Positions 10,785 through 21,172 are shown, counted from the stretch's first letter. The stretch: DNA of 64,000 nucleotides from Cladorrhinum sp. PSN259 (GCA_033725935.1 MU867091.1:1-64000), one strand, 5' to 3'. Notes: a model not told the origin generated them from the letters alone. Translations and numbers: made by a program.

Positions 10785-11814
10785 CGTTGTTAATTCTGAG
10801 CGTTATCGGGCATAACCGGAAAAGAAATAACCCGAATAATAATTAAGTAATTATACACACTTTATACATGGCTCGATTGATAAGGCACGACTCGGTCGCA
10901 GGCGCCACGACAACGCCCACAACCAAGATCTCGCGATATCTTCAACTGTCGCCAGATATGGTGATAAGGCCAGCTGCCAGGGCATTCGCCCTGCGCGCAC
11001 ATAATCAAGAACCACATTAGGCAACCTTCGAAATCTATCTTCCACTATAAATCCATACCTCCTATCCATCTTCTTCCCATCTATCTTCTTGCTTTTATAA
11101 TATACTTAAACCTCCAGGCAAGCAAGTATTAGTAAGTCTTACTTCTGTGTTCGTGAGAGGGCTTGTCCCCGTGCTAGCTAATAGAACCCTGCCTTATAGT
11201 CCGAACCCCGCGCGCGAAGAAGAACTCTCTTAATACCACCCTAATACTCTAGTAAGGCATAATTAGCCCGATTCCGTTACTTCTATTAAGCTAATTATAT
11301 CAGATGCCTTGTAAAAAGAATAAGAATAATAGTAATGGTAGTAAACGCTACTTAAAGGCACCGAAATATTATCTTATATATTAAATAAGGAAGAGTATGG
11401 TTTTTAAACGGTTATAATTCCTTGCTTAAGACCTTATAGAATCTAAATAAAGTTTAAAGACGTTAGCTTATAATATAATCTAAAATAAAGACTTAAAAGT
11501 CTCCGAATTAATAGATTAAATATATCTGGCCTATCTTTTAGCCTTTACTTAGATTACTTAGGGATAAGAAATTTATTTAAACTAAAGATTAGAATTCGGG
11601 AAGAGGGTTAAAGATAGGAAGCTGAATTCAGAAGATAAGCAGCTTCTATAAATTTATATTTAGAAAATGGAGGATCCCGATCTAAATTAAAAGGGTCGTT
11701 GAAGAAGGTGGTTAAGGAGGCTAGAAAATTAGCCTAATTAATCGATTATTTATATATAATTAAAAAGCTCCCTCAAAGCGGGCCATCCCTACTGTCATAT
11801 GACAGTAGGGATGG
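10785..11814. mobile_element. Inserted element, 1,030 bp, AT-rich, hairpin end
   Basis: The segment lies exactly between two 14-bp direct copies of host sequence, so its borders are well defined. Its right end is a perfect 32-bp palindrome flush with the duplication. Its left end carries a 24-bp sequence at 10798-10821 that recurs identically at 28776-28799. The body is AT-rich with no intact open frame, apart from a 72-codon minus-strand remnant at 11069-10851. There is no poly(A) tail and no terminal inverted repeat that I can see. It may be a non-autonomous or RIP-degraded element; the class is not assigned. Confidence 0.75.
11783..11814. repeat. Perfect 32-bp palindrome
   Basis: CCATCCCTACTGTCAT is followed directly by its exact reverse complement with no spacer. 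It forms the terminus of the inserted element. Confidence 0.95.
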
Positions 11815-11828
11815 GCACCATGTTTGAT
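11815..11828. repeat. Target-site duplication, right copy
   Basis: Identical 14-mer to 10771-10784, directly abutting the terminal palindrome. Confidence 0.85.
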
Positions 11829-12190
11829 GAGTTCCATGAAAATATGCCGCTAGCTGCCGGAGACCGCGCACAAGAGTGCTGTCTGCCCTCCGAGCTCTAG
11901 ATCCATTTTCTTCATGTGTTCCGTTGCCCTATTTTCCAACAATATCTTAGCAATGCTATAATTGCTAATAAAGATGGCGTTGAGAAGGAAGTTGTCCTCG
12001 CCTCGGTAGCCGTAGAGACTTTTGCCAAACCGCAAGAGCAGCAACAGCGTCTTCTAAGTGTTATCGAGCCGCATATCGCCGTAGATCATGAAAGGATCAA
12101 TAAGTCCAAAGCTGTTTACAACATAGATAGATTCCTTGCTTATCTTTCTTATGTTTGAGACTAGGTTCCTAAGCATTGGAGATACCGGCT
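11815..12190 (-). pseudogene. Ankyrin-type gene, 5' part, disrupted
   Basis: The minus-strand frame continues the 9666-10784 relic, codon for codon, on the far side of the insertion. It contains ankyrin-like text (NAIFISNYSIAKILLENRA, GGQTALLCAVSG) and an N-terminal part containing INSFGLIDPF-like residues (read as VNSFGLIDPF). It carries two stops, TAG at 12056-12054 and TAG at 11852-11850, each one transition away from CAG or CGG/TGG. The start codon is not certain and the frame fades above 12190. Confidence 0.65.
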
Positions 12191-12316
12191 AAATATATGG
12201 AATAATTTTCAGGGTACGTTATATCCGCGTATACGTTATCTGCAGAGAAATCCCTCTTACAGGATACAGTATACACGGTCCCTAATTACAATCTCGAACT
12301 TATATTTCAGGACCCG

Positions 12317-12470
12317 AAAAAGAAAAAAAAAAAAAAAAAAAAAAAAAAGGAAGGAAGAAAAAAAGTGGTTAAAAGAAAAAGGAAAAAAGAAAAAAGAAAA
12401 AAGAAAAAAGAAAAAAGAAAAAAGAAAAAGGAAAAAGGAAAAAAGAAAAAAGAAAAAAGAAAAAAGAAAA
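12317..12470. repeat. A-rich (A)n / (GAAAAA)n tract
   Basis: A run of about 28 A, then roughly fifteen GAAAAA-type units, all purine on the plus strand. The 12191-12585 stretch holds nothing else. Confidence 0.95.
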
Positions 12471-12585
12471 ACCGACTAAGCTATCCTAACTGAATCTAAC
12501 CCAGTCAAAGCACGTATGCCAATTAGCCATGCGCGGCGTAGCCCCTTGCATTTCGCATAGCTTCTCAACTCGCTCCTCTCGCTGA

Positions 12586-13010
12586 CTAACGGAAGTTGCA
12601 GCAAGCGTAGTTGTCCCCTCCAGGACAGTGGTCTATAGGTAAAACATGTGAATTAGCTGAAATCGTCACACTGACCCCAGTAAGAAATAAGATGGCCAGA
12701 AACCTAAACATAACATACTACGCGTAATCTTGCCATCTTCCTTGGGGCACTTGGACGTCCAGGTGCATATACTCCCGCCCTTTGTATCACAGTCGGTGAT
12801 AAAGCAGCAGCGCACGTTGTTGCCGTCGTATGGGCAATAGCCAACCCATGATGAGTCGCCGCCGTATTTGTCGCACTCCTTGCGCGTTACGCAGATGCCC
12901 CATGTCTCGTCTAGCTCAGAGCCGACGACATGCGTGCACCTGCCGCCGATAGCTGCTAGAGCGACGGACGGGAGAAGGAGAATGATGATGGATGAAGGCG
13001 AGATCTTCAT
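12586..13010 (-). CDS. Small secreted cysteine-rich protein, 111 aa
   Basis: Exons 13010-12722 and 12632-12586 (89-nt intron, phase 1) give 111 aa ending HCPGGDNYACCNFR. The N-terminus is a clear signal peptide (MKISPSSIIILLLPSVALA). The mature part contains about twelve cysteines in two units of the form CxxxxxC...GYCP...VRCC and CTWTSKC...HCPGG...YACC. This double unit is known in Pezizomycotina as a stand-alone secreted protein and as a domain appended to cell-wall hydrolases; I name no specific enzyme partner. The intron lies within the second unit. A TATA-like element lies about 105 bp upstream. Likely extracellular or wall-associated. Confidence 0.8.
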
Positions 13011-13951
13011 AATGTATGTTAGACTGGAAGCGAGCAGTTAGGTAGTGATTAGGATGTGCAAAGGTCGAGGACGCACAATCCCTAAGGAGCATATCAAGCC
13101 GGGTTTCACAGGATATTTAAGGTCGCTAAGGACTACCATCTCTTGTTACTAGGCCTCTGACGACGACAGATTATTTTAGTGATCCCAAAGGGCTTGGCAT
13201 TGGTTTATACAACATGTCATTGGCTACGCGAAGGTGTGAGGCTAAATTTGGCAGCATAATTCATCCGTCTTACTTTTAGCTGTGTCCTGCATCACACGGC
13301 TGGGAGATCAAGACCACACCAAGTCGCTCGACAGTCGTCGCCAAACGCCTCCCCATTCGACCGAGAGGCAGCCGAGCGATCAGACTGGTTGACGTATACA
13401 AAGAAGTTAGACATTGGTGACGATCATTGGGTGGCCAGGTACTGCATGTGGTCCGAGAGGTAACGGTCCTGGCAGTGAACTTGAATGGCGTGAAGAACTG
13501 TCTTCTCAAGTACGGGACAACAATATAATTTTGTGCAAATGGGCATGTGAACCTAGCCCACTGTAGATGTATCATGAACATCAGCGACATGATCTCGAGG
13601 GCGTGACGGCGCGCGCGACTGGTCGAGTCGTACGTACGCAGCTGGCGCCAGCCGTTCGGACGACAATGCGGTCGACTGCCTAAGGTGCGGGGTCGTGTTT
13701 GAGGATTAACACTCATTGGCCTAAGGGACGACAGACGCCAGGCAGCGATGGTTAAGCTTCAACACCTCTAATCCAACTCATCGAGACTCGCGAGAAATGC
13801 TACGATAACATCCCTGCGGTAACTCTGACCTAGTTCAATTAGTTAACTCTCTTAGCTTCAGTTACTAATCGTTATTCCTGCAGATCTAACGAACTTTCAA
13901 GCAACCCTACCGCTTACCTTATAACCCTGACTCCCGCCGCCGAACATTTAT
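13011..13951. other. Intergenic region
   Basis: It contains promoter sequence of the two flanking divergent genes. A 146-codon minus-strand frame at 13276-13716 is Arg/Thr-rich without motif and is probably fortuitous. Confidence 0.5.
13113..13120 (-). promoter_or_regulatory. Putative TATA element
   Basis: TTAAATAT on the minus strand about 105 bp upstream of the ATG at 13010. Confidence 0.4.
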
Positions 13952-16200
13952 ATGAACAGTTCACTCCCAAAGCCGGTAGAGCATCCCGCGCCCCCTACTA
14001 TGCCTTCATACTACGACCCCCCTTTGCCCTTGGGCAGCATACGCTTGCTCCGGCTTTTGCCGAGTCTAAACGAGGGTTCCAGCATTGAATCCACTCTCTC
14101 CACCTATTGTCTGTTAGACTCTTCATCCACCCACCCCTTTGAAGCCCTATCCTATGTATGGGGCTCTCGGGAAAACCTCCAGCGCATCTTAGTCAATGGT
14201 TTCGAATGCGAAATTGGAGAAAATCTTCACGCGGCACTGCTTCGCCTTCGTGATCGCTTTATTGAACGGGTTATATGGATAGATGCCATTTGTATCAACC
14301 AAGAAGATACAACCGAGAAGGGCTCTCAAGTCCAGTCCATGGCCAAGATCTACGCTAAAGCGAGCCGCGTACTTGTCTGGCTCGGAGCAGCTACAGCCAC
14401 CAGCAAGCAAGCTCTCGATCACATACGTAGAGCAGGCCGGCAACGTGCAGCAACCAAAGCAAGCACGCAAACAACCGAACAAGACACACAAGCAAGCGAG
14501 CAGGCAGTCGTCAACCTCCTCGAGCGGCCCTGGTTCCAACGTATCTGGGTATGCATAGCAGGTCCCGATGGTAAAGATCAAGAGCTTTTACTAACATGGT
14601 CGGCTAGGTTCTTCAGGAGGTTGCTGCCGCTCGACATATTCTCATCATGTGCGGCCCCACGATGATTGACGGGTATGCGTTTTGCGCAGGCGTCAACGCA
14701 TTAGAGCTATCGTACCAAAAGTACCCCCATCTGCAGGGCCTGATTCCCCCGATTATCTACCTGGTCCAAGATGCAGTCTTTCGGCCCCGAGACGAAGGAA
14801 ACAACAAAACCGACCCGCAAGAGCGGTTTTCCCTACAGATACGACCTCTAGGCGAGCTGATAGACATGTACCATACCCACAAGGCCACAGTTTGTTTCGA
14901 TAAGGTTTATGCCTTGCTTGGTATGTGTGACGACAACCCTTATGCGGCAGGGCTAGATGCGAATTACGAGGCAGCATGGGGAGACGTCCTTCAGACACTT
15001 GTTCGCTTTTGCCTTTCTGAGAACATCTCCGTCGGTACTGGGGATGGCGCAGAGGCGACAATGGTGATCGAGGCTAAAGGCCACATCCTCGGCGAAGTAT
15101 CCTCAGCTGGAGAGGATATAAATCGTGACCAAGGGCAGAGCAATGGTGCAACGCAACATGACAACCAGCAGGTGCGGATCACTTGGAAGGACGCGCCGAG
15201 TCATTTCGGCGAAAAAGAAACCACTTTTACCTTCCACGCCTCAGCAAAAGCCGTCAGAAAGGGGGATGTCATATGTCTCCTGCATGGAGCACGAACGCCT
15301 ACAATCATCCGGTTACGCGGCCATGTTTCGACTATCATTAGGATCGCTGTTCCCCCCTCAGACGATTTGAAAAAGCGGGTAGATTCCGTTACAGCCTTCC
15401 TAGACAATCTACTACTTCTCTGGGACTGGAATACGTCGCAAAGCAAGTGGCATAGCGGGGGAGAGTATTGGAGCTTAATAAGCCGTCGAAGAGTACCCAC
15501 GTGTTCTATAGCTGCTTGTCAGTGCCTATATAATCTAGACAAGGCGGCCAGATTATGGAATATAGGAAGGTTGCTAGCTAGGATTGCAAGATGTGAAGAG
15601 GCAGTAAGGAATTTCCAAAGCGCTATGGAGAGCTATAAGGCTGGAATGACAGCAAGAAGTGTGGATAATACTTGCTTAGGTCACGGTCTCTGCAGAGAAG
15701 TGGATGAGGACACTCTAGCAATCATGGGTACTCAAGTCATTGACGACAGTACCTATAGTATGGTAAAAAAAAGGAATCAGCGGAAGAGAATACGGTCGTG
15801 GGCTACCTTGAACGGCTACGAGGTGGTTGTACGGCTTCTGGTCGACAACGACGTGAATATCAAAGTGATGGGTAGTCTCAGGCAAGCATTACTGTGGTGG
15901 GCTGCTAAGAACGGCCACGAGACAGTTCTATGGCTTCTGCTCGAAAAAGGCGCCAATATCGAAGCGGTGGATGATTCTTATAAGAAGCGGACACTGTTAT
16001 GGTTAGCTGCTAAGAGCGGCCACGAGGCGGTTGTACGGCTTCTAGTCGATAAGGGGGCTGATATCGAAGCAAGCGATAATAACGGGCGGACACCGCTATG
16101 GCTAGCTGTTAAGAACGGCTACGAGGCGGTCAGATGGCTTCTAGTCAACAAGGGGGCTAATATCGAAGCGGAGGATAATAACTGGGGGAGACCGCTATAG
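13952..16200 (+). CDS. HET-domain protein with ankyrin repeats
   Basis: Exons 13952-14548 and 14608-16200 (59-nt phase-0 intron with an ACTAAC branch site) give 729 aa. The HET (heterokaryon incompatibility) domain is clear: FEALSYVWG near residue 63, VIWIDAICINQ near 107, VLVWLG, and RPWFQRIWV split from VLQEVAAA by the intron. HET proteins trigger programmed cell death on fusion with non-self; that role is known for the family and only inferred here. A middle region of about 300 residues follows, then ankyrin repeats of 33-34 residues (NGHETVLWLLLEKGANIEA, SGHEAVVRLLVDKGADIEA). The frame ends at a TAG at 16198-16200 inside a repeat (CTATAGCTAG where sister repeats have CTATGGCTAG), so the present protein is probably truncated relative to its ancestor. 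The repeat array continues in the next feature. Confidence 0.85.
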
Positions 16201-16662
16201 CTAGCTGCTGAGAACGGGCACGAGGTAGTCGTATAGTTTCTGGTAGATAAGGGCGCTAATATCGAAGCGTAAGATAATTAGAGGCAGATACCGTTATCGT
16301 AGGCTGCTGAGAACGGCCACGAGGCAGTCGTATAGCTTCTGGTCGATAAGGGAGCTAATATCGAAGCGTAAGATAATTAGAGGCGGATACCGTTATCGTA
16401 GGCTGCTGAGAACGGCGACGAGGCAGTCGTATAGCTTCTAATCGATAAGGGAGCTAATATCGAAGCGTAGGATGAAAGCGGGCGGACACCGTTATCGTGG
16501 GCTGCTATGAATGGCCACGAGGCAGTCGTACGGCTTCTAATCGATAAGGGAGCTAATATCGAAGCGCAGGATGAAAGCGGGCGGATACCGTTATCGTGGG
16601 CTGCTATGAATGGCCACGAGGCAGTCGTACGGCTGCTAAAATCACATGTTAATAGTTTATAA
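16201..16662 (+). pseudogene. Decayed 3' ankyrin repeats of HET gene
   Basis: The same frame continues for 154 codons past the stop to a TAA at 16660-16662, with five further ankyrin units very similar to each other (NGHEAVV, LLVDKGANIEA). Ten additional in-frame TAG/TAA codons occur, each at a position where a sister repeat has TGG, CGG, CAG or GAG. There is not one frameshift. The last two units are free of stops. This is transition-only damage to near-identical repeats. Confidence 0.85.
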
Positions 16663-17130
16663 ATACTTAGACTCTTCCTTACCCCCCCCCCCCCCCCCTT
16701 TTCGTAAATCATTATTATATATTTCGTTTTTCATGGCAGATCACTATGCTTCAAAGTGTCCTTTAACTCCTTAAAATCTTTGTAACTGTCCTCACATTTC
16801 ATCTTACCTATCGCATTTAGCTTTTATGTACGCACCTCTCTTATGTCTTATACAGTCTAGAACTCTATCTTTAAGGTTCAGGTTACGCAGGTCGTGACAT
16901 TAACGAGACGGAGACGCATATGCTTTGACTAGAGCTTGTGGTTGACAGGTGTCTCCTTAGTGGTAGCCTTATCTGAACTGAGTAATTATGAACATAGTAT
17001 ATTAGTACTTCCGGTGAGTCTTTTCGCTGGGTTCGAGTGTGAGTTTTCTATATTTAATGCTTTTACCTCGTTTCCCTCATTGCCGATTTCAAGATGCTTC
17101 CAGCTCGAGTTTTTTAGGGTCCCAACGTTT
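16663..17130. other. Intergenic, 17-C tract
   Basis: A run of 17 C lies at 16682-16698, followed by AT-rich sequence without a gene. Confidence 0.6.
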
Positions 17131-17755
17131 TCAAGAAATCATGAGTTTGGATAGGGTGTTATCTGGGGGGTCGCGAGTCAGAAAATATCGGCTAACATTT
17201 CATCAAGGCACAAAATAAATACATGTGGAAACTTAGGCAGCTTACCTTCTCGAATGAAAAACGCTAGCCACGACTGGAATCGATAGTTGGCACTCCGAAC
17301 GAGTAGAATGGTTGCGTCATTCGTCGTATGAAGCGTGTACGTTAGAGGGCTATTATAGGGGAATATCTTGCCTGCGCCGGGCTCCCTGGCTTCCATATTA
17401 AGTTGCAGAGCTTGCAGGTCTCGGCACTTTCCTCTAGGTACCACCAGTCAGACAAGTGGGGGTATCCGTTCTTAGATGAGAGTGAGTGAAGAGTAATTCC
17501 TCTAATATAAGTCGAGCATTTCATAAACGGTTTAACTGGTGAAGAAGGAGGCGCAGGAGGAAGTTTTTGTTCTTTCTCAGAAAAGTTAAACAAAGCTAGA
17601 GCTTCTTGTGTCCTTTCCAGTTCGATGAAGTCAGCATCGTCCTCTGGGGCTGCACCCAGGATTGCGGCCACTCTGATCGCAGAGCTTAGCGGTCGTAACC
17701 ATGTAGGTGGTACCCGTGCATGTCGTTCCATCAAGTCCACATTGTCCAGCGACAT
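17131..17755 (-). pseudogene. HET-protein N-terminal fragment, frame-broken
   Basis: The frame from ATG at 17755 encodes an N-terminus typical of proteins preceding a HET domain, with a CKLCNLIW motif and an upstream HSLSS/WWYLEESA segment. It then stops at 17342 (ARYSPIIAL). The neighbouring frame continues plausibly (PLTYTLHTTNDATILLVRSA, SWLAFFIREG) up to a GTAAGC donor near 17244, and a possible last exon ends at 17131. No GT-AG intron joins the two frames, so a 1-nt indel near 17385-17395 is needed. The HET core itself is absent. It lies tail-to-tail with the HET/ankyrin gene. Confidence 0.5.
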
Positions 17756-18733
17756 TGTAAGTTGGCTGTTTGGATATGTTGCGTTTCTGCGTTTACACAC
17801 TTTTTTATTAGCGAGGGGTTAAGCTTGCCCATCCGCACAGCAAAAGTTAAGGCGAGAGGAAACATTTAAACACAGTATTGCCTCCGCTGAGGGCGCCAAG
17901 TTGGTTGCCTAGCAGGCACACCATAGACCAACAGCCAGTTCCGAACCGGAGATCACGCAGTTATTCGTGCACGTGGCTACCATAGTCCACTCCATTTCAC
18001 AAGTATTTGTGACGAGTTTAATCCAGCTTCTCGTGCCAAATAAGATTCAGCTAGACACCAAGGTTACAGGACGCTCCTCAAACAAGGGGTTCACTGTCAA
18101 CAACATGTTGTTCTAACAAAGAGCTACTAAGGGTAGATTGTAGACAAATAAGCTGTATTGCTTGCGTAAGGAACAAGATTCCTCGGGATTGGAAGCGCCC
18201 AGCACTTCCCCTACTTATATGAAGCTATCTTTATACTTTGCTCAGTGTGCTCAGTGTTTTGGCCACTGATCAGACTGAGCACCTCCTGATTGGCTGTCCT
18301 GGGATTTATGGGTCCTCTCATCCCTGGCACAGTGTTGGCTGTGGACCACCCAGTGGTCCGTGTGCGGGGTCCTCTTTGACTTCATATATTTCGTTTCTGC
18401 CCCCCTACTTTCACTGCCGACCTCATCCTTCCTTTCACCTGTTGCCGCAAAACACTCGCATCTGCGCGCATGAAATTTGCGCTGCTGCCGTAGCCTCCAG
18501 TCACCAAAGCCCCAATGATCCCGTCGTGTCGGCACGGCGCTATATCCATTCGAGCCGAAAGTCTTTGACGTTTTCTTGGTGAGTGCATTTGAAATCAACC
18601 TTCATGTTGCCCCTGAATTGGAATTTATGGCGCGTACGGACCGCAGAACCGACAAGTGCCATGCCGTCACCCACTAACGACGCCCAGTGAGATCCACGCC
18701 GCTTTCACTCAAGCATACGGATAAACGTCAAGA
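17756..18733. other. Intergenic region
   Basis: No supported gene. The overlapping frames at 18238-18598 on both strands are low-information. The right end includes the 5' leader of the F-box gene. Confidence 0.5.
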
Positions 18734-19780
18734 ATGGCTGCCCTTGTGCCTCCCGAATTTCGCTCCGAGGCCGAATACCGTTTCCGCGAAGAACAGACCG
18801 ACGCCATTATTCGAGTCGTCGCATACGACCGCAAAATCAAATGGCGCTTCGGTATATCGCTCGAGCCTTGCCAACATGTTACTGTTCATCAGTCAATAGC
18901 AACACCCTTCCCGCGGACTGCTAATACGGGGCTCGGCTCCCTCGATCGGCTACCCCTCGAGCTCTTACACCATGTATTGTTATGTCTGGACATGTATTCT
19001 CTATTCAACCTCCGACAAGCAAATCTCAGATCGAGACAGATGGTCGACTCTTTTAAGCCATATCAGGCAGTAGTCTCGCATGGACTGAACCTTTTCTGCG
19101 CCTTATTGCGAACACGACTTGCTATTGGCGTGTCTCTGCTCGACTTTTACGACGCACTATGCACCAAGACTTGTGCTTTTTGCGGCGAATTCGGCGCATA
19201 CATGTCCCTACTAGTCTGGAGTCGATGCTGTTTCGAATGCCTCCAATGGGCTCCAGAAACTCAAGTACAACGTCTTATCTTTGTCCGGAGGCAATTCCAC
19301 TTGACAGAGATCGAATTGGGCCAACTGAGGTCGTTTAAGCCTTTAACTGAGACATACTTTTTGAGGCATAAACTCATACACCCATCCTGGAAGAAGGAAA
19401 CGTTCGTTTCTGTTCATCAGGCCCTGTTGGTTTCCGGACAGCAGCCGCATTCACAAGCACAGGCACGGCCAGCGTACTTGGAACGGAATCAAACATACAA
19501 GACTGTGGCTTCCTGCGCACTTCCTTACTATGATAGACGAACCGGCACGGTAGAACACGGAATGTCATGTGCTGGGTGTCAACTCGCTTACGAAAAAGAC
19601 ATGCGCGGCCCCGGCGAGTGCATGATTTGGATATTCGAGGCTCCCAGCAAGGCATATGCGCAAGATGGCTTTATGGAACATTTTCGATGGTGCGAGCAGG
19701 CACAGGTCATTTGGAGATCGAGTGGAGAAGGTAAACACCGGCCAACCGAGCGACCGCGGAGCCATGTAGTTCCAGAGTAG
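18734..19780 (+). CDS. F-box protein with cysteine pairs
   Basis: Single exon, 348 aa. An F-box starts near residue 67 (LDRLPLELLHHVLLCLDMYS, then LFNLRQANLRSRQMVDS), which in the family binds Skp1 and makes the protein a substrate receptor of an SCF ubiquitin ligase. Downstream are paired cysteines, CAFCGEFG and CCFEC near residues 143-170 and CAGCQLAYEKD near 280, which may bind zinc. No LRR or WD repeats are visible, so the substrate region is unassigned. The C-terminus (HRPTERPRSHVVPE) is basic. Confidence 0.8.
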   Translation: MAALVPPEFRSEAEYRFREEQTDAIIRVVAYDRKIKWRFGISLEPCQHVTVHQSIATPFPRTANTGLGSLDRLPLELLHHVLLCLDMYSLFNLRQANLRSRQMVDSFKPYQAVVSHGLNLFCALLRTRLAIGVSLLDFYDALCTKTCAFCGEFGAYMSLLVWSRCCFECLQWAPETQVQRLIFVRRQFHLTEIELGQLRSFKPLTETYFLRHKLIHPSWKKETFVSVHQALLVSGQQPHSQAQARPAYLERNQTYKTVASCALPYYDRRTGTVEHGMSCAGCQLAYEKDMRGPGECMIWIFEAPSKAYAQDGFMEHFRWCEQAQVIWRSSGEGKHRPTERPRSHVVPE

Positions 19781-20335
19781 AGAATAACAAGGATGTGGAA
19801 ACTCTTGGCCGATGTATTGCCGCGGACATGTCCTTGGCTCTCGTATTGTTTGGGCATCTTTGATGTTGGGCCACAAGGTATCTGGAGCTCTCTCGCCAGC
19901 CGAGACGAGGACTGTCACACCTGCCATAATCAGCCACATCCGACACGGTGCGACAAGACATCACACTGGACAACAGGCGTGCCAAGAAGCCTCCAGAACC
20001 TATCAATGTAGCAAGGCATCCCTCGTGACCACAGTATGCACGTCGAGGTCCTCGAGAAAAGGCATTCTGGAAGACGGTTGGATTAATATACTGAATTGAA
20101 CCAGTTTTCTTGTCACGAGGACCAAGCTAGCAATGCAGGCAGCCTGCCATGGCCTTTATTATGCACCCATGATTCTTATCTATTTTTTTTGCGAACCGCT
20201 TCTCTCAGAAGAAAGCAAAGCGTGGGGTGAGTTAAGTATGCATGGCGACGGTAAAAGAGATCTCGAAGCATTAATGTACGAATGCTACATCTCTTTAAAT
20301 TTGACTTTTCTGCAGACACATCCGCTGATCCAATC
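19781..20335. other. Intergenic region
   Basis: No gene supported; the frames are antisense or short. A TTGACTTTTCTGCAG stretch ending at 20315 could be the 3' end of a 5'-UTR intron of the next gene. Confidence 0.5.
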
Positions 20336-21172
20336 ATGACAGTGTCTGGCGATCACACTGGAAACCCGCCAATGCAGCCGATCATCCTGTCTATGGAAGT
20401 GGACGATGACGATTCTTTGGAAAGCGAGTACCGACTGCGAATCGGAAACCAAGTCAAATATCTCGTCATCTCTCCCGGCACCTTTGACCGAGACACACTT
20501 TCATTTCCCCTTCAGTCCTTACCCCCTCTTCCTTACAGCGAGGAATGGACCGTGGCCACTATCTCACGAGATAAAACCAGTGGTGACTTGGAAACCTCCA
20601 TCTCCAACCGGACATTACCTGGTGTCAAGTGTCAATGGCATGATATCAAGGTTGATTGTCTAGTGTTGGACAAGACAAAACAGCTCACGACAATGGCTTT
20701 CGAAGCCGTCTCGCGTTCGATCCTCCCGTCGCAAGGCACCCTGATCGCCAAAATCGCCCGTTTTGAATGGGAGCTGCCTCGCATCGAACAAGAAACGAGG
20801 GCATACCAGTTGCTCGAGGGCTCCGGACTAGCCCCACGCTTTCTCGCCCATATTCATGAGAATGGACGCATCATGGGTTTTCTGTTGGAGAAAATAGAGG
20901 GACGCTCTGCTTCGGTCCAAGATCTGGGCGTCTGCAAAACCGCTCTGGGGAAGCTCCACAAGCTGGGATTCGTACACGGGGATGTGAACCGATACAACTT
21001 TCTCGTCACGGAAGGAGGGGTGAAACTAATCGACTTTGAACGCTTTCAGGAGAATGCTAGTCCCGAGTCGATGAGCAAGGAATTGGAGAATTTACGTGCC
21101 GAACTGGTTGACGAGTCAGGACGTGGGGGAGGTTTCATTTTTTGTGACGATAGCAACGATATTGAAGCTTGA
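20336..21172 (+). CDS. Kinase-like protein (fungal phosphotransferase fold)
   Basis: Single exon, 278 aa from ATG at 20336; an in-frame ATG at 20282 exists, but the extra 18 residues follow a possible UTR splice acceptor. The C-terminal half has a compact protein-kinase-like core: a glutamate-containing region (PRIEQETRAYQLLEGSG), hinge (GFLLEKIEGR), catalytic loop HGDVNRYNFLV and metal-binding LIDFERF. These are the HxDxxxxN and DFx motifs of the kinase/aminoglycoside-phosphotransferase superfamily. The N-terminal half (about 130 residues) is specific to this fungal group, often mislabelled as alpha-galactosidase in annotations. Substrate unknown; catalytic residues are intact. Confidence 0.75.
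   Translation: MTVSGDHTGNPPMQPIILSMEVDDDDSLESEYRLRIGNQVKYLVISPGTFDRDTLSFPLQSLPPLPYSEEWTVATISRDKTSGDLETSISNRTLPGVKCQWHDIKVDCLVLDKTKQLTTMAFEAVSRSILPSQGTLIAKIARFEWELPRIEQETRAYQLLEGSGLAPRFLAHIHENGRIMGFLLEKIEGRSASVQDLGVCKTALGKLHKLGFVHGDVNRYNFLVTEGGVKLIDFERFQENASPESMSKELENLRAELVDESGRGGGFIFCDDSNDIEA

Noticed and set aside
10785..11814. Helitron classification based on the terminal hairpin
   Set aside because: Helitrons insert between A and T without target duplication and end in CTRR; here there is a 14-bp duplication and the palindrome itself is the end.
13276..13716. 146-codon minus-strand frame
   Set aside because: Arg/Thr/Ser-rich composition without any motif, signal or splice logic; most likely chance.
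20282..20335. Upstream in-frame ATG for the kinase-like gene
   Set aside because: The extra 18 residues follow a possible UTR splice acceptor (TTTTCTGCAG) and add no recognisable sequence; the ATG at 20336 is preferred but not proven.
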